Shown here: positions 26,691-37,227 of the stretch, one piece after another
Numbering within the stretch: the first letter of the stretch is position 1
Layout of the letters: every line of letters begins with the position of its first letter
Assembly: GCF_014211915.1 (NCBI RefSeq)
Contig: NZ_CP060039.1
Span: forward strand, 806,001 to 870,000
Direction: 5' to 3'
From: Burkholderia cenocepacia
Lineage (GTDB): Bacteria; Pseudomonadota; Gammaproteobacteria; Burkholderiales; Burkholderiaceae
Length of the DNA: 64,000 bases
Notes under the pieces: model-generated
What the model was told of the DNA's origin: nothing
What the model saw: only the letters and a program-made list of their open reading frames with translations
The model's database searches: none
Translations under genes and position numbers: made by a program

Positions 26691-27341
26691 ATGAGCCTTG
26701 GACTCGTAGGTCGCAAGGTTGGCATGACCCGTATCTTCACGGCTGAAGGGGATTCGATTCCCGTCACCGTGCTGGACGTGTCGGACAACCGCGTGACGCA
26801 GATCAAGACTGTTGAAACCGACGGCTACACGGCCGTGCAGGTTGCATTCGGCTCCCGCCGCGCATCGCGCGTGACGAAGCCGCTGGCAGGTCATCTCGCC
26901 AAAGCCGGTGTCGAAGCCGGTGAAATCCTCAAGGAATTCCGCATTGACGCGGCCAAGGCAGCCGAGCTGTCGAATGGCGCCGTGGTCGGTGCAGATCTTT
27001 TCGAAGTGGGCCAGAAGGTCGACGTGCAAGGCGTGTCGATCGGTAAGGGCTACGCCGGTACGATCAAGCGTTACAACTTCTCCTCCGGCCGTGCCACGCA
27101 CGGTAACTCGCGCTCGCACAACGTGCCGGGCTCGATCGGTATGGCGCAGGATCCGGGTCGTGTTTTCCCGGGTAAACGCATGACGGGTCACATGGGTGAC
27201 GTGACGGTGACGGTGCAGAACCTCGAAATCGCTCGTATCGACGCAGAGCGCAAGCTGCTGCTCGTGAAGGGTGCGATTCCGGGCGCGAAGGGCGGCAAGG
27301 TCTTCGTGACGCCGGCCGTCAAGACCAAGGGGGCGAAATAA
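26691..27341 (+). CDS. rplC: 50S ribosomal protein L3
   Basis: 216 aa. L3 starts 23S folding and reaches the peptidyl-transferase centre. [16 protein letters not shown] at the start and the conserved [18 protein letters not shown] loop with [10 protein letters not shown] are visible; the glutamine at SIGMAQDP is the site methylated in E. coli L3. Three in-frame ATGs occur (26679, 26688, 26691); GGAG at 26681-26684 spaces best with 26691. It overlaps rplD by one base. Confidence 0.96.
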   Translation: MSLGLVGRKVGMTRIFTAEGDSIPVTVLDVSDNRVTQIKTVETDGYTAVQVAFGSRRASRVTKPLAGHLAKAGVEAGEILKEFRIDAAKAAELSNGAVVGADLFEVGQKVDVQGVSIGKGYAGTIKRYNFSSGRATHGNSRSHNVPGSIGMAQDPGRVFPGKRMTGHMGDVTVTVQNLEIARIDAERKLLLVKGAIPGAKGGKVFVTPAVKTKGAK

Positions 27342-27961
27342 TGGAACTCAAGCTCCTGAACGAAAATGGTCAGGAAGGTGCAGTGGTCAACGCATCGGAC
27401 GTCGTGTTCGGTCGTGACTACAACGAAGCGCTGATCCACCAGGTCGTCGTCGCTTACCAGGCGAATGCTCGCCAGGGTAACCGCGCACAGAAGGACCGTG
27501 AGCAAGTCAAGCACACGACCAAGAAGCCGTGGCGCCAGAAGGGTACGGGCCGCGCTCGTGCCGGTATGTCGTCGAGCCCGCTGTGGCGTGGCGGTGGTCG
27601 TATCTTCCCGAATTCGCCGGAAGAAAACTTCTCGCACAAGGTCAACAAGAAGATGCATCGCGCAGGTCTCTGCTCGATCTTCTCGCAGCTGGCCCGTGAA
27701 GGCCGTCTGTCGGTCGTCGAGGACATCATCCTCGAAGCGCCGAAGACCAAGCTGCTGGCCGACAAATTCAAGACCATGGGTCTCGACTCCGTGCTGATCA
27801 TCACCGACACGGTCGACGAGAACCTGTACCTGGCTTCGCGCAACCTGCCGCACGTGGCGATTGTCGAGCCGCGCTACGCTGACCCGCTGTCGCTGATCTA
27901 CTTCAAGAAAGTGCTGGTCACGAAGGCTGCGGTCGCCCAGATCGAGGAGTTGCTGTCATGA
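27341..27961 (+). CDS. rplD: 50S ribosomal protein L4
   Basis: 206 aa. L4 helps form the exit tunnel; in E. coli it also represses the S10 operon. The long loop with [20 protein letters not shown] reaches into the tunnel and is intact, with no change suggesting macrolide resistance. The ATG shares its A with the rplC stop (TAATG), and rplW overlaps its end by four bases. Confidence 0.98.
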
Positions 27962-28272
27962 GCGAGATTCGCAAGAACGATCATCGTTTGATGCAGGTCC
28001 TGCTCGCACCGGTGATCTCGGAAAAGGCGACGCTGGTTGCCGACAAGAACGAGCAAGTCGTGTTCGAAGTCGCACCGGATGCCACGAAGCAGGAAGTGAA
28101 GGCGGCTGTCGAGCTGCTGTTCAAGGTTGAAGTTGATTCGGTCAACGTGCTGGTTCAGAAGGGCAAGCAAAAGCGCTTCGGCCGTTCGATGGGCCGCCGC
28201 AAGGACGTGAAGAAGGCGTACGTTTGCCTGAAGCCCGGCCAGGAAATCAACTTTGAAGCGGAGGCCAAGTAA
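27958..28272 (+). CDS. rplW: 50S ribosomal protein L23
   Basis: 104 aa. L23 sits at the tunnel exit and docks trigger factor and the signal recognition particle. [20 protein letters not shown] and the C-terminal [13 protein letters not shown] are typical. The start overlaps the rplD stop (ATGA), which implies coupled translation; rplB starts two bases after its stop. Confidence 0.97.
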
Positions 28273-28274
28273 TC

Positions 28275-29102
28275 ATGGCAATCGTTAAAGTTAAGCCGAC
28301 ATCGCCGGGTCGCCGCGCGATGGTCAAGGTGGTCAACAAGAGCCTGCACCAGGGCAAGCCGTTCGCGGCACTGCTCGACTCGCAGAGCTCGACCGCCGGC
28401 CGTAACAACAACGGTCGTATCACCACGCGTCACAAGGGTGGTGGTCACAAGCAACACTATCGTATCGTCGATTTCCGTCGCACGAAGGACGGCATCCCGG
28501 CAAAGGTCGAGCGTCTCGAGTACGACCCGAACCGCAGCGCGAACATCGCGCTGGTGCTCTACGCAGACGGCGAACGTCGCTACATCATCGCCCCGAAGGG
28601 CCTGACCGTCGGCCAACAGCTGATGTCGGGTTCGGAAGCGCCGATCCGTGCAGGCAACACGCTGCCGATCCGCAACATTCCGGTCGGTACGACGATCCAC
28701 TGCATCGAGATGCTGCCGGGCAAGGGCGCGCAAATGGCGCGTTCGGCTGGCACGTCGGCCATGCTGCTGGCGCGCGAAGGCGTCTACGCGCAGGTTCGTC
28801 TGCGTTCGGGCGAAATCCGCCGCGTGCACATCGAGTGCCGTGCAACGATCGGTGAAGTCGGCAACGAAGAGCATAGCCTGCGCCAGATCGGCAAGGCTGG
28901 CGCGAACCGCTGGCGCGGTATCCGCCCGACGGTGCGTGGCGTTGCGATGAACCCGGTTGATCACCCGCACGGTGGTGGTGAGGGCAAGACGGCTGCAGGT
29001 CGCGACCCGGTGAGCCCGTGGGGTACGCCGGCTAAGGGTTACCGCACCCGCAGCAACAAGCGCACGACGACGATGATCGTCCAGCGCCGTCACAAGCGTT
29101 AA
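28275..29102 (+). CDS. rplB: 50S ribosomal protein L2
   Basis: 275 aa, near E. coli's 273. L2 bridges the subunits and supports the peptidyl-transferase centre. The conserved block [18 protein letters not shown] near residue 220 includes the histidine important for peptide-bond formation, and [19 protein letters not shown] is the N-terminal RNA-binding part. It lies in the S10 operon, ten bases before rpsS. Confidence 0.98.
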   Translation: MAIVKVKPTSPGRRAMVKVVNKSLHQGKPFAALLDSQSSTAGRNNNGRITTRHKGGGHKQHYRIVDFRRTKDGIPAKVERLEYDPNRSANIALVLYADGERRYIIAPKGLTVGQQLMSGSEAPIRAGNTLPIRNIPVGTTIHCIEMLPGKGAQMARSAGTSAMLLAREGVYAQVRLRSGEIRRVHIECRATIGEVGNEEHSLRQIGKAGANRWRGIRPTVRGVAMNPVDHPHGGGEGKTAAGRDPVSPWGTPAKGYRTRSNKRTTTMIVQRRHKR

Positions 29103-29112
29103 GGAGTAGGCA

Positions 29113-29388
29113 ATGGCACGTTCTGTTAAAAAAGGTCCGTTCTGCGACGCCCATTTGCTGAAGAAAGTTGAGGCGGCTGCAGCTTCGCGCGACAAAAAGC
29201 CGATCAAGACCTGGTCGCGTCGCTCGACGATTCTGCCGGATTTCATCGGCCTGACGATCGCTGTTCACAACGGCCGTCAACACGTTCCGGTGTACATCTC
29301 GGAAAACATGGTCGGCCACAAGCTTGGCGAGTTCGCACTGACCCGTACGTTCAAGGGTCACGCAGCCGACAAGAAGGCCAAGAAATAA
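29113..29388 (+). CDS. rpsS: 30S ribosomal protein S19
   Basis: 91 aa. S19 is in the 30S head and contacts the A-site finger of 23[21 protein letters not shown] and the C-terminal [15 protein letters not shown] are diagnostic. An AAGGAG site is placed right before the ATG. Confidence 0.98.
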
Positions 29389-29400
29389 GGGGCAATCAAG

Positions 29401-29730
29401 ATGGAAGTGAAAGCAATTCATCGCGGTGCCCGCATCTCGGCGCAGAAAACGCGCCTTGTGGCTGACCAGATCCGCGGTTTGCCGGTCGACAAGGCGCTGA
29501 ACGTTCTGACGTTCTCGCCGAAGAAGGCGGCTGGCATCGTGAAGAAGGTTGTGCTGTCGGCAATCGCGAATGCGGAGCACAACGAAGGCGCTGATATCGA
29601 CGAGCTCAAGATCAAGAGCATCTACGTCGACAAGGCTGCATCGCTCAAGCGTTTCACCGCGCGCGCCAAGGGCCGCGGTAACCGCATCGAGAAGCAATCC
29701 TGTCACATCACTGTGACGGTCGGGAATTAA
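29401..29730 (+). CDS. rplV: 50S ribosomal protein L22
   Basis: 109 aa. L22 spans the subunit and its beta hairpin narrows the exit tunnel. The hairpin region [20 protein letters not shown] is complete, so no deletion linked to macrolide resistance is seen. Start [27 protein letters not shown] precedes it. Twelve bases separate it from rpsC. Confidence 0.98.
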
Positions 29731-29741
29731 GGAGCCATACG

Positions 29742-30542
29742 ATGGGACAGAAAATTCATCCGACTGGCTTCCGCCTGGCTGTCAGCCGCAATTGGGCTTC
29801 GCGTTGGTACGCGAACAACAACAATTTCGCGGCGATGCTGCAGGAAGACATCGGTGTTCGTGAATACCTGAAGAAGAAGCTGAAGAACGCTTCGGTCGGT
29901 CGGGTCGTCATCGAGCGTCCGGCGAAGAACGCGCGCATCACGATTTACAGCTCGCGTCCGGGCGTGGTCATCGGCAAGAAGGGCGAGGATATCGAACAGC
30001 TGAAGACGGAACTGCAACGCCGCATGGGCGTGCCGGTTCACGTCAACATCGAAGAAATCCGCAAGCCGGAAACCGATGCTCAGCTGATCGCTGACTCGAT
30101 CACGCAACAGCTCGAGCGCCGGATCATGTTCCGTCGCGCGATGAAGCGTGCGATGCAGAACGCGATGCGTCTGGGTGCCCAAGGCATCAAGATCATGAGC
30201 GCAGGCCGTCTGAACGGTATCGAAATCGCTCGTACGGAGTGGTATCGCGAAGGTCGCGTGCCGCTTCACACGCTGCGTGCTGATATCGACTACGCGACTT
30301 CGGAAGCGAAGACGACTTACGGGATCATCGGCGTCAAGGTGTGGGTCTACAAGGGCGATACGCTCGGCCGCAACGACGCACCGGTGGTGGAAGAAGTAGC
30401 CGAAGACAAGCGTCCGCGTCGCAATGCGCGTCCGGGCGACCGTCGTCCGCGCCGTGATGGCGAAGGCGGCGCTCCGGGTGCTCGTCGTGGCGCACCGCGC
30501 CGCGGCGCCGGCAAGCCCGAAGACGGCAAGACTGGAGAATAA
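29742..30542 (+). CDS. rpsC: 30S ribosomal protein S3
   Basis: 266 aa, about 30 longer than E. coli S3 (233). S3 lies at the mRNA entry channel. The KH domain motif [20 protein letters not shown] near residue 68 is clear. The extra length is a basic, low-complexity C-terminal tail from about residue 222 ([16 protein letters not shown] and more Arg/Gly/Ala), which I recall as common in Burkholderia S3. ATG preceded by AAGGAG. rplP follows after two bases. Confidence 0.97.
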   Translation: MGQKIHPTGFRLAVSRNWASRWYANNNNFAAMLQEDIGVREYLKKKLKNASVGRVVIERPAKNARITIYSSRPGVVIGKKGEDIEQLKTELQRRMGVPVHVNIEEIRKPETDAQLIADSITQQLERRIMFRRAMKRAMQNAMRLGAQGIKIMSAGRLNGIEIARTEWYREGRVPLHTLRADIDYATSEAKTTYGIIGVKVWVYKGDTLGRNDAPVVEEVAEDKRPRRNARPGDRRPRRDGEGGAPGARRGAPRRGAGKPEDGKTGE

Positions 30543-30544
30543 CG

Positions 30545-30961
30545 ATGCTGCAACCGAAACGCAGAAAGTATCGTAAAGAGCAGAAGGGTCGTAACACCGG
30601 CAAGGCGACGCGCGGCAACGCAGTGTCATTCGGTGAATTCGGCCTGAAGGCGATCGGTCGCGGTCGTTTGACCGCACGTCAGATTGAAGCGGCGCGTCGT
30701 GCAATGACGCGTCACATCAAGCGTGGCGGCCGCATCTGGATCCGGATCTTCCCGGACAAGCCGATTTCGCAGAAGCCGGCCGAAGTGCGTATGGGTAACG
30801 GTAAGGGTAACCCGGAGTACTACGTCGCCGAGATTCAGCCGGGCAAGATGCTCTATGAAATGGACGGCGTAACCGAAGAACTGGCACGCGAAGCGTTCCG
30901 TCTGGCCGCAGCCAAGCTGCCGCTCAAGACGGCATTCATCGTGCGCCAGCTCGGCGCCTAA
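30545..30961 (+). CDS. rplP: 50S ribosomal protein L16
   Basis: 138 aa. L16 helps position A-site t[23 protein letters not shown] at the start is typical, and [20 protein letters not shown] contains the arginine region hydroxylated in E. coli. It begins two bases after rpsC, with TGGAGAATA giving the ribosome binding site inside the rpsC end. Confidence 0.98.
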   Translation: MLQPKRRKYRKEQKGRNTGKATRGNAVSFGEFGLKAIGRGRLTARQIEAARRAMTRHIKRGGRIWIRIFPDKPISQKPAEVRMGNGKGNPEYYVAEIQPGKMLYEMDGVTEELAREAFRLAAAKLPLKTAFIVRQLGA

Positions 30962-30970
30962 GGAGAAAAC

Positions 30971-31165
30971 ATGAAGGCTTCCGAACTTCTCCAGAAAGAC
31001 CAGGCCGCGCTCAACAAGGAGCTGGCGGACCTGCTGAAGGCGCAATTCGGCCTGCGCATGCAACTCGCGACCCAGCAGCTCACGAACACGAGCCAGCTGA
31101 AGAAGGTTCGTCGCGACATCGCACGTGTGCGGACCGTCATGACTCAGAAGGCGAACCAGAAATGA
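30971..31165 (+). CDS. rpmC: 50S ribosomal protein L29
   Basis: 64 aa, all-helical. L29 borders the tunnel exit next to L23. [20 protein letters not shown] and [15 protein letters not shown] match the family. AAGGAG precedes the ATG, and its end overlaps the rpsQ start by four bases (ATGA). Confidence 0.97.
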
Positions 31166-31434
31166 ACGATAGCGTGAAAACCTCGCTGAAGCGGACGCTG
31201 GTCGGTCGGGTCGTCAGCAACAAGATGGACAAGACCGTCACCGTGCTGATCGAGCACCGCGTCAAGCACCCGATCTACGGCAAGTATGTCGTGCGTTCGA
31301 AGAAGTACCACGCGCACGATGAAGCGAACACCTACAACGAAGGCGATCTCGTCGAAATCCAGGAAACGCGTCCTGTTTCGAAGACGAAGGCCTGGACGGT
31401 GTCGCGCCTCGTCGAAGCCGCTCGCGTCATCTAA
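31162..31434 (+). CDS. rpsQ: 30S ribosomal protein S17
   Basis: 90 aa with an OB fold; a primary 16S-binding protein. [20 protein letters not shown] and [19 protein letters not shown] are diagnostic. Last gene of the S10 operon; after it come a short hairpin and the spc promoter. Confidence 0.97.
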
Positions 31435-31458
31435 GCGGGCAGTGCAGTAGGCAGTAAC

Positions 31459-31481
31459 AGGCACTTCTCCACGAAGTGCTT
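31459..31481 (+). terminator. hairpin after rpsQ
   Basis: AGGCACTTC and GAAGTGCTT pair around TCCAC, with the run GTTTTTG about ten bases later. A weak terminator-like shape at the end of the S10 operon; it may allow read-through into spc. Confidence 0.45.
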
Positions 31482-31500
31482 GAAATCGCAAAGTTTTTGC

Positions 31501-31535
31501 TTGCGGGACCAGGATTATTTGTTATAATCCTGGTC
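31501..31535 (+). promoter_or_regulatory. spc operon promoter overlapped by a 12-bp palindrome
   Basis: -35 TTGCGG at 31501-31506 and -10 TATAAT at 31523-31528, spacer 16. A perfect inverted repeat GACCAGGATTAT / ATAATCCTGGTC (31507-31535, five-base centre) covers the spacer and the -10 box. The rest of the 209-base leader to rplN has no gene. The palindrome could be an operator, or could form a hairpin at the end of transcripts from the S10 operon. Confidence 0.7.
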
Positions 31536-31743
31536 TTCCCTCTTTATGGGAGCCCCGTCGCGGGCGAAGTTGGTGGGGGAAGCGGACTGGCGCCAGCCTG
31601 TCCGAAAGATTCACCGAATTGCGATGGCGGGTTTCGTTTGCCGTCGCTGCTGTTCCAACCCAAGCAGCCGATTGGCTGACGGGACCAAGACTGACCGAAT
31701 GCATCATGGTGGTGCATCCGGATTAAGTTGGGAAAGACAAACC

Positions 31744-32112
31744 ATGATCCAGACCGAATCTCGGCTCGAAGTAGCCGACAACACGGGTGCACGTGAAGTC
31801 CTGTGCATCAAGGTGCTCGGCGGCTCGAAGCGTCGTTATGCCGGCATTGGCGACATCATCAAGGTGAGCGTCAAAGAGGCAACGCCGCGCGGGCGCGTGA
31901 AGAAAGGCGAAATTTACAACGCCGTGGTGGTTCGCACCGCCAAGGGCGTGCGCCGTCAAGACGGCTCGCTGATCAAGTTCGACGGCAACGCCGCTGTGCT
32001 TTTGAATAACAAGCTCGAGCCGATCGGCACCCGTATCTTCGGGCCGGTGACGCGTGAGCTGCGTAGCGAACGATTCATGAAGATCGTTTCGCTGGCGCCG
32101 GAAGTGCTGTAA
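31744..32112 (+). CDS. rplN: 50S ribosomal protein L14
   Basis: 122 aa, family length. L14 forms bridges with 16S and binds the silencing factor Rsf[21 protein letters not shown] is the standard N-terminus, with the [16 protein letters not shown] block after it. The frame runs open upstream to 31546, but that extension crosses the promoter region and is not part of the gene. First gene of the spc operon. Confidence 0.98.
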   Translation: MIQTESRLEVADNTGAREVLCIKVLGGSKRRYAGIGDIIKVSVKEATPRGRVKKGEIYNAVVVRTAKGVRRQDGSLIKFDGNAAVLLNNKLEPIGTRIFGPVTRELRSERFMKIVSLAPEVL

Positions 32113-32121
32113 GGAGTCGCG

Positions 32122-32430
32122 ATGAACAAGATTCGCAAAGGTGACGAAGTCATCGTCGTCACTGGCAAGGACAAGGGCAAGCGCGGCGTCGTGCTGGCTG
32201 TCGGTGCTGAACATGTGACGGTTGAAGGTATCAACCTCGTCAAGAAGCATGTGAAGCCGAACCCGATGAAGGGTACGACGGGCGGCGTGGAAGCGAAGAC
32301 GATGCCCCTGCATATTTCGAACGTCGCACTGGTCGACGCGAATGGCAAGGCGTCGCGTGTTGGCATCAAGGTCGAGGAAGGCAAGAAGGTTCGCTTCCTG
32401 AAGACGACCGGTGCCGTACTGAGCGCCTGA
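32122..32430 (+). CDS. rplX: 50S ribosomal protein L24
   Basis: 102 aa. L24 is an assembly initiator with a KOW motif: [20 protein letters not shown] at the N-terminus. The middle has [23 protein letters not shown] precedes the ATG, nine bases after rplN. Confidence 0.98.
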
Positions 32431-32446
32431 CGCAGCGGAGTAAAAA

Positions 32447-32986
32447 ATGGCTCGTTTTCAAGAGTTTTACAAAGAAAAGGTTGTGCCCGGCCTGATCGAG
32501 AAGTTCGGTTACAAGTCGGTCATGGAAGTGCCGCGCATCACCAAGATCACGCTGAACATGGGTCTTGGCGAAGCGATCGCTGACAAGAAGATCATCGAGA
32601 ACGCCGTTGGCGACCTCACGAAGATCGCCGGCCAGAAGCCGGTCGTCACGAAGGCTCGCAAGGCAATCGCAGGCTTCAAGATTCGCCAGGGTTACCCCAT
32701 CGGCGCGATGGTGACGCTGCGTGGCCAGGCGATGTACGAATTCCTCGACCGTTTCGTGACGGTTGCCCTGCCCCGCGTGCGTGACTTCCGCGGTGTGTCG
32801 GGTCGTGCTTTCGATGGCCGTGGCAACTACAACATCGGTGTGAAAGAGCAGATCATTTTCCCCGAAATCGATTACGACAAGATCGACGCACTGCGTGGGC
32901 TGAACATCAGCATCACGACGACTGCGAAGACCGACGACGAAGCAAAGGCTCTGCTCGCCAGCTTCAAGTTCCCGTTCAGAAACTGA
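32447..32986 (+). CDS. rplE: 50S ribosomal protein L5
   Basis: 179 aa, as in E. coli. L5 binds 5S rRNA and contacts P-site t[19 protein letters not shown], the [16 protein letters not shown] segment and the C-terminal [19 protein letters not shown] are all typical. Ribosome binding site GGAG upstream of the ATG. rpsN follows after seven bases. Confidence 0.98.
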   Translation: MARFQEFYKEKVVPGLIEKFGYKSVMEVPRITKITLNMGLGEAIADKKIIENAVGDLTKIAGQKPVVTKARKAIAGFKIRQGYPIGAMVTLRGQAMYEFLDRFVTVALPRVRDFRGVSGRAFDGRGNYNIGVKEQIIFPEIDYDKIDALRGLNISITTTAKTDDEAKALLASFKFPFRN

Positions 32987-32993
32987 GGTTACC

Positions 32994-33299
32994 GTGGCTA
33001 AACTGGCACTGATCGAACGTGAAAAGAAGCGCGCCCGCCTGGTCGCGAAGTTCGCAGCAAAGCGCGAAGCGCTGAAGGCGATCGTCGAAGACCAAAGCAA
33101 GTCGGAAGAAGAGCGCTACGAAGCACGCCTGGAGCTGCAGCAACTGCCCCGCAACGCAAACCCGACCCGCCAGCGTAACCGCTGCGCGATCACGGGCCGT
33201 CCGCGTGGCACGTTCCGTAAATTCGGCCTCGCGCGTAACAAGATTCGTGAAATCGCATTCCGTGGCGAGATTCCTGGCCTGACCAAGGCGAGCTGGTAA
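32994..33299 (+). CDS. rpsN: 30S ribosomal protein S14
   Basis: 101 aa from a GTG start with GAGG upstream. This is the long, zinc-free form of S14: the C+ type CxxC motifs are absent, and the conserved [20 protein letters not shown] segment holds a single cysteine. S14 stabilises the 30S head near the decoding site. It lies in the normal spc position between rplE and rpsH. Confidence 0.97.
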   Translation: MAKLALIEREKKRARLVAKFAAKREALKAIVEDQSKSEEERYEARLELQQLPRNANPTRQRNRCAITGRPRGTFRKFGLARNKIREIAFRGEIPGLTKASW

Positions 33300-33313
33300 T
33301 AGGAGAAACGTAA

Positions 33314-33709
33314 ATGAGCATGAGTGATCCTATCGCCGATATGCTGACTCGCATCCGCAACGCGCAGATGGTCGAGAAGGTATCGGTCGCGATGCCCTCG
33401 TCGAAGGTCAAGGTTGCAATCGCGCAAGTCCTGAAGGACGAAGGCTATATCGACGATTTCGCCGTGAAGGCGGAAGGTGCGAAGTCCGAACTGAATATCG
33501 CGCTGAAGTACTACGCAGGTCGCCCGGTCATCGAACGCCTCGAGCGCGTGTCGAAGCCTGGTCTGCGCGTGTACCGCGGCCGTAACGACATTCCGCAGGT
33601 CATGAATGGCCTCGGTGTGGCAATCGTGTCGACGCCGAAGGGCGTGATGACCGACCGCAAGGCGCGCGCTACCGGCGTCGGCGGCGAAGTCATCTGCTAC
33701 GTCGCTTAA
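33314..33709 (+). CDS. rpsH: 30S ribosomal protein S8
   Basis: 131 aa. S8 binds the central domain of 16S and in E. coli represses the spc operon by binding near rpl[17 protein letters not shown] and the C-terminal [20 protein letters not shown] are diagnostic. Two in-frame starts (33314 and 33320) are possible; AGGAG at 33301-33305 fits 33314 slightly better. Confidence 0.97.
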   Translation: MSMSDPIADMLTRIRNAQMVEKVSVAMPSSKVKVAIAQVLKDEGYIDDFAVKAEGAKSELNIALKYYAGRPVIERLERVSKPGLRVYRGRNDIPQVMNGLGVAIVSTPKGVMTDRKARATGVGGEVICYVA

Positions 33710-33727
33710 AGCCGAGGAGAGAGAAAC

Positions 33728-34258
33728 ATGTCTCGAGTAGGTAAGAGCCCGATCGCGCTGCAAGGCGCGGAAGTCAAGCTGGCCGACGGTGCAATCACCG
33801 TCAAGGGCCCGCTGGGCACCATCACGCAAGCGATCAATCCGCTCGTGAACGTGGCGAACAACGACGGCACGCTGAATCTGTCGCCGGTCGACGAAAGCCG
33901 CGAAGCAAATGCACTGTCGGGCACGATGCGCGCGATCATCGCGAATGCCGTGCACGGCGTGACCAAGGGTTTCGAGCGCAAGCTGACGCTGGTTGGCGTC
34001 GGTTACCGTGCGCAAGCGCAAGGCGACAAGCTGAACCTGTCGCTGGGTTTCTCGCACCCGGTGGTGCACCAGATGCCGGAAGGCGTCAAGGCCGAAACCC
34101 CGACGCAAACCGAAATCGTGATCAAGGGGATCAACAAGCAACAAGTCGGTCAAGTGGCTGCGGAAGTCCGCGGTTACCGTCCGCCGGAGCCCTACAAGGG
34201 CAAGGGCGTGCGTTATGCCGACGAGGTTGTGATCCTCAAAGAAACGAAGAAGAAGTAA
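33728..34258 (+). CDS. rplF: 50S ribosomal protein L6
   Basis: 176 aa. L6 lies at the base of the L7/L12 stalk near the sarcin-ricin loop. [35 protein letters not shown] and the C-terminal [17 protein letters not shown] are conserved. GAGGAGAGA precedes the ATG. rplR follows after 12 bases. Confidence 0.98.
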   Translation: MSRVGKSPIALQGAEVKLADGAITVKGPLGTITQAINPLVNVANNDGTLNLSPVDESREANALSGTMRAIIANAVHGVTKGFERKLTLVGVGYRAQAQGDKLNLSLGFSHPVVHQMPEGVKAETPTQTEIVIKGINKQQVGQVAAEVRGYRPPEPYKGKGVRYADEVVILKETKKK

Positions 34259-34270
34259 GGGTGCGCAATC

Positions 34271-34636
34271 ATGGATAAGACTCAATCTCGCCTGCGCCGC
34301 GCTCGCCAGACGCGTATCAAGATCGCTGAGCTGCAGGTCGCGCGTCTCGCCGTGCATCGCACGAACACGCACATCTACGCTCAAGTGTTCTCGCCCTGCG
34401 GCACCAAGGTGCTCGCCAGCGCGTCGACGCTCGAGGCAGAAGTGCGCGCAGAACTGGCCGACAAGTCGGGCAAGGGCGGCAACGTCAATGCCGCGACGCT
34501 GATCGGCAAGCGTATTGCCGAAAAGGCAAAGGCTGCCGGCATCGAATCCGTCGCCTTCGACCGCTCGGGCTTCCGCTACCACGGCCGCGTCAAGGCGCTG
34601 GCTGAGGCAGCTCGCGAAGCTGGGCTCAAGTTCTAA
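34271..34636 (+). CDS. rplR: 50S ribosomal protein L18
   Basis: 121 aa. L18 binds 5S rRNA with L5 in the central protuberance. [20 protein letters not shown] and the C-terminal [20 protein letters not shown] match the family. The ribosome binding site is AAGG at the end of rplF. rpsE follows after 14 bases. Confidence 0.98.
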
Positions 34637-34650
34637 GGAAGGAATTCGTC

Positions 34651-35169
34651 ATGGCAAAGATGCAAGCGAAAGTTCAGGCTGACGAGCGCGACGACGGCCT
34701 TCGCGAAAAGATGATTTCGGTCAATCGCGTGACCAAGGTCGTGAAGGGTGGCCGTATTCTCGGCTTCGCCGCACTGACCGTGGTTGGCGATGGTGATGGC
34801 CGCATCGGTATGGGCAAGGGCAAGGCGAAGGAAGTGCCGGTCGCTGTCCAGAAGGCAATGGAACAAGCTCGCCGCAACATGTTCAAGGTGCCGCTCAAGA
34901 ACGGCACGCTGCAGCACGAAGTGCACGGCAAGCATGGCGCATCCGCTGTCCTCCTCGCTCCGGCGAAGGCAGGTACGGGCGTGATCGCCGGCGGCCCGAT
35001 GCGCGCAGTGTTCGACGTGATGGGCGTTCAGAACGTCGTGGCGAAGAGCCACGGTTCGACGAACCCGTACAACCTCGTTCGCGCCACGCTGGACGGTCTG
35101 CGCAAGCAGTCGACCCCGGCAGACATCGCGGCGAAGCGCGGCAAGTCCGTCGAAGATATTTTGGGCTAA
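34651..35169 (+). CDS. rpsE: 30S ribosomal protein S5
   Basis: 172 aa. S5 affects accuracy and lies at the mRNA entry. The N-terminal loop [20 protein letters not shown], site of spectinomycin-resistance changes in E. coli, is wild type. [18 protein letters not shown] follows. AAGGAA precedes the ATG. Confidence 0.98.
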   Translation: MAKMQAKVQADERDDGLREKMISVNRVTKVVKGGRILGFAALTVVGDGDGRIGMGKGKAKEVPVAVQKAMEQARRNMFKVPLKNGTLQHEVHGKHGASAVLLAPAKAGTGVIAGGPMRAVFDVMGVQNVVAKSHGSTNPYNLVRATLDGLRKQSTPADIAAKRGKSVEDILG

Positions 35170-35184
35170 GCCCGGGTGGTCACC

Positions 35185-35367
35185 ATGTCTGAAAAAACTG
35201 TCAAGGTTCAGCTCGTCAAGAGCCTGATCGGGACCCGCGAATCGCACCGCGCGACCGTGCGTGGCTTGGGCCTGCGCCGACTCAATTCGGTTAGCGAGCT
35301 GCAGGACACGCCGGCGGTCCGCGGCATGATCAACAAGGTCTCGTACCTCGTTAAGGTCATCGCGTAA
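35185..35367 (+). CDS. rpmD: 50S ribosomal protein L30
   Basis: 60 aa. A small protein on the solvent side of the 50S subunit. [20 protein letters not shown] and [20 protein letters not shown] are typical. A GTG at 35176 in the same frame would add three residues, but the ATG at 35185 gives the usual [10 protein letters not shown] start and length. Confidence 0.96.
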
Positions 35368-35393
35368 GCGGCCCTACGGATCAAGGAGTTGAT

Positions 35394-35828
35394 ATGGAAT
35401 TGAATAACCTGAAGCCGGCCGCTGGTGCAAAGCACGCCAAGCGTCGCGTCGGTCGTGGCATCGGTTCGGGCCTCGGCAAGACGGCTGGCCGTGGTCACAA
35501 GGGTCAGAAATCGCGTTCGGGCGGCTTCCACAAAGTCGGTTTCGAAGGCGGTCAGATGCCGCTGCAACGTCGTCTGCCGAAGCGCGGCTTCACGTCGCTG
35601 ACGAAGGAATTCGTCGGTGAAGTGCGCCTGAGCGACCTCGAGAAGCTGCCGGTCGACGAGATCGATCTGCTCGCACTGAAGCAAGCCGGCCTGGTCGGCG
35701 AGCTGACGAAGAGCGCAAAGATCATCGCGACGGGCGAACTGAAGCGCAAGATCGTCGTGAAGGGTCTCGGTGCCACCAAGGGTGCGCGCGCTGCGATCGA
35801 AGCGGCTGGCGGTTCGTTCGCCGAGTGA
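35394..35828 (+). CDS. rplO: 50S ribosomal protein L15
   Basis: 144 aa. A late assembly protein with a long Gly/Arg-rich N-terminal extension that threads into 23[21 protein letters not shown] and [17 protein letters not shown] are visible. AAGGAG is present before the ATG. secY follows after 42 bases. Confidence 0.98.
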
Positions 35829-35870
35829 CACGCGTAGCGCGTCGTCACTTGCATTCATCGGAGAAGGTAC

Positions 35871-37220
35871 TTGGCTAACAGCCCGAGTCTTGCAAAACCC
35901 GGTCGAAGCACGGCGAAATTCGGCGATCTGCGCCGGCGAGCGATGTTCCTGCTCCTGGCGCTGATCGTCTATCGCATCGGCGCGCACATTCCCGTGCCGG
36001 GCATCGATCCGGATCAACTGGCTAAGCTGTTCCAGAGCCAGGCGGGCGGCATCCTGGGCATGTTCAACATGTTCTCGGGTGGCGCACTGTCCCGCTTCAC
36101 GATCTTTGCGCTGGGGATCATGCCGTACATCTCGGCGTCGATCATCATGCAGTTGCTGGCGATCGTTTCGCCGCAGCTCGAGGCGCTGAAGAAGGAAGGG
36201 CAGGCAGGGCAACGGAAGATCACGCAGTACACGCGGTATTTCACCGTGGTGCTCGCGACCTTCCAGGCATTCGGTATCGCGGCCGCGCTGGAAAACCAGC
36301 CGGGCCTCGTCACCGATCCCGGCATGCTGTTCCGTCTGACGACGGTCGTGACGCTGGTGACGGGCACGATGTTCCTGATGTGGCTCGGCGAGCAGATTAC
36401 CGAGCGTGGTCTGGGCAACGGTATCTCGATCATCATCTTCGGCGGGATCGCAGCAGGGTTCCCGAATGCCGTGGGTGGGTTGTTCGAACTGGTGCGTACG
36501 GGTTCGATGAGCATCATTTCGGCGATCATCATCGTCGTCCTGATCGCCGCGGTGACTTACCTGGTCGTGTTCATCGAACGCGGTCAGCGCAAGATCCTCG
36601 TGAACTACGCGAAGCGCCAGGTCGGCAACAAGATCTACGGTGGGCAGTCGTCGCATCTGCCGCTGAAGCTGAACATGTCGGGCGTGATTCCGCCGATCTT
36701 TGCATCGTCGATCATTCTGTTCCCGGCAACGATTCTCGGCTGGTTCAGTACCGGTCAGCCGACGGGAAGCTGGATTTCCAATACGTTGCATAACGTTGCG
36801 GAAGCGCTGAAGCCGGGCCAGCCGGTCTATGTGCTGCTGTACACGCTGGCAATCGTGTTTTTCTGCTTCTTCTACACCGCACTGGTGTTCAACAGCAGGG
36901 AGACCGCGGACAACCTGAAGAAGAGCGGCGCGTTTGTTCCGGGCATTCGTCCGGGCGATCAGACCGCACGATATATCGACCGCATCCTCACGCGTCTGAC
37001 GCTGGCCGGTGCGATCTACATCGTCTTCGTGTGTCTGCTGCCGGAATTCCTGGTGCTGCGCTGGAACGTGCCGTTTTATTTTGGTGGAACGTCGCTGCTG
37101 ATCATTGTCGTCGTCACGATGGACTTTATGGCGCAGGTGCAGTCGTACGTTATGTCGCAACAGTATGAGTCACTGCTCAAGAAGGCTAACTTCAAGGGCG
37201 GCAACATCCCGATGCGTTGA
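35871..37220 (+). CDS. secY: preprotein translocase subunit SecY
   Basis: 449 aa from a TTG start with GGAGAAGG six bases upstream. It is the channel subunit of SecYEG in the inner membrane. The hydrophobic profile fits ten spans. Conserved pieces include the N-terminal [20 protein letters not shown], the plug region with [33 protein letters not shown], and the cytoplasmic loop [12 protein letters not shown]. As usual it sits in the spc operon between rplO and infA. A later ATG (35944) would cut off conserved N-terminal residues. Confidence 0.98.
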   Translation: MANSPSLAKPGRSTAKFGDLRRRAMFLLLALIVYRIGAHIPVPGIDPDQLAKLFQSQAGGILGMFNMFSGGALSRFTIFALGIMPYISASIIMQLLAIVSPQLEALKKEGQAGQRKITQYTRYFTVVLATFQAFGIAAALENQPGLVTDPGMLFRLTTVVTLVTGTMFLMWLGEQITERGLGNGISIIIFGGIAAGFPNAVGGLFELVRTGSMSIISAIIIVVLIAAVTYLVVFIERGQRKILVNYAKRQVGNKIYGGQSSHLPLKLNMSGVIPPIFASSIILFPATILGWFSTGQPTGSWISNTLHNVAEALKPGQPVYVLLYTLAIVFFCFFYTALVFNSRETADNLKKSGAFVPGIRPGDQTARYIDRILTRLTLAGAIYIVFVCLLPEFLVLRWNVPFYFGGTSLLIIVVVTMDFMAQVQSYVMSQQYESLLKKANFKGGNIPMR

Positions 37221-37227
37221 AAGGACT

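Noticed and set aside
31546..31743. N-terminal extension of rplN by 66 residues
   Set aside because: L14 is 122 aa and begins [10 protein letters not shown]; the extension lies in the leader just downstream of the spc promoter.
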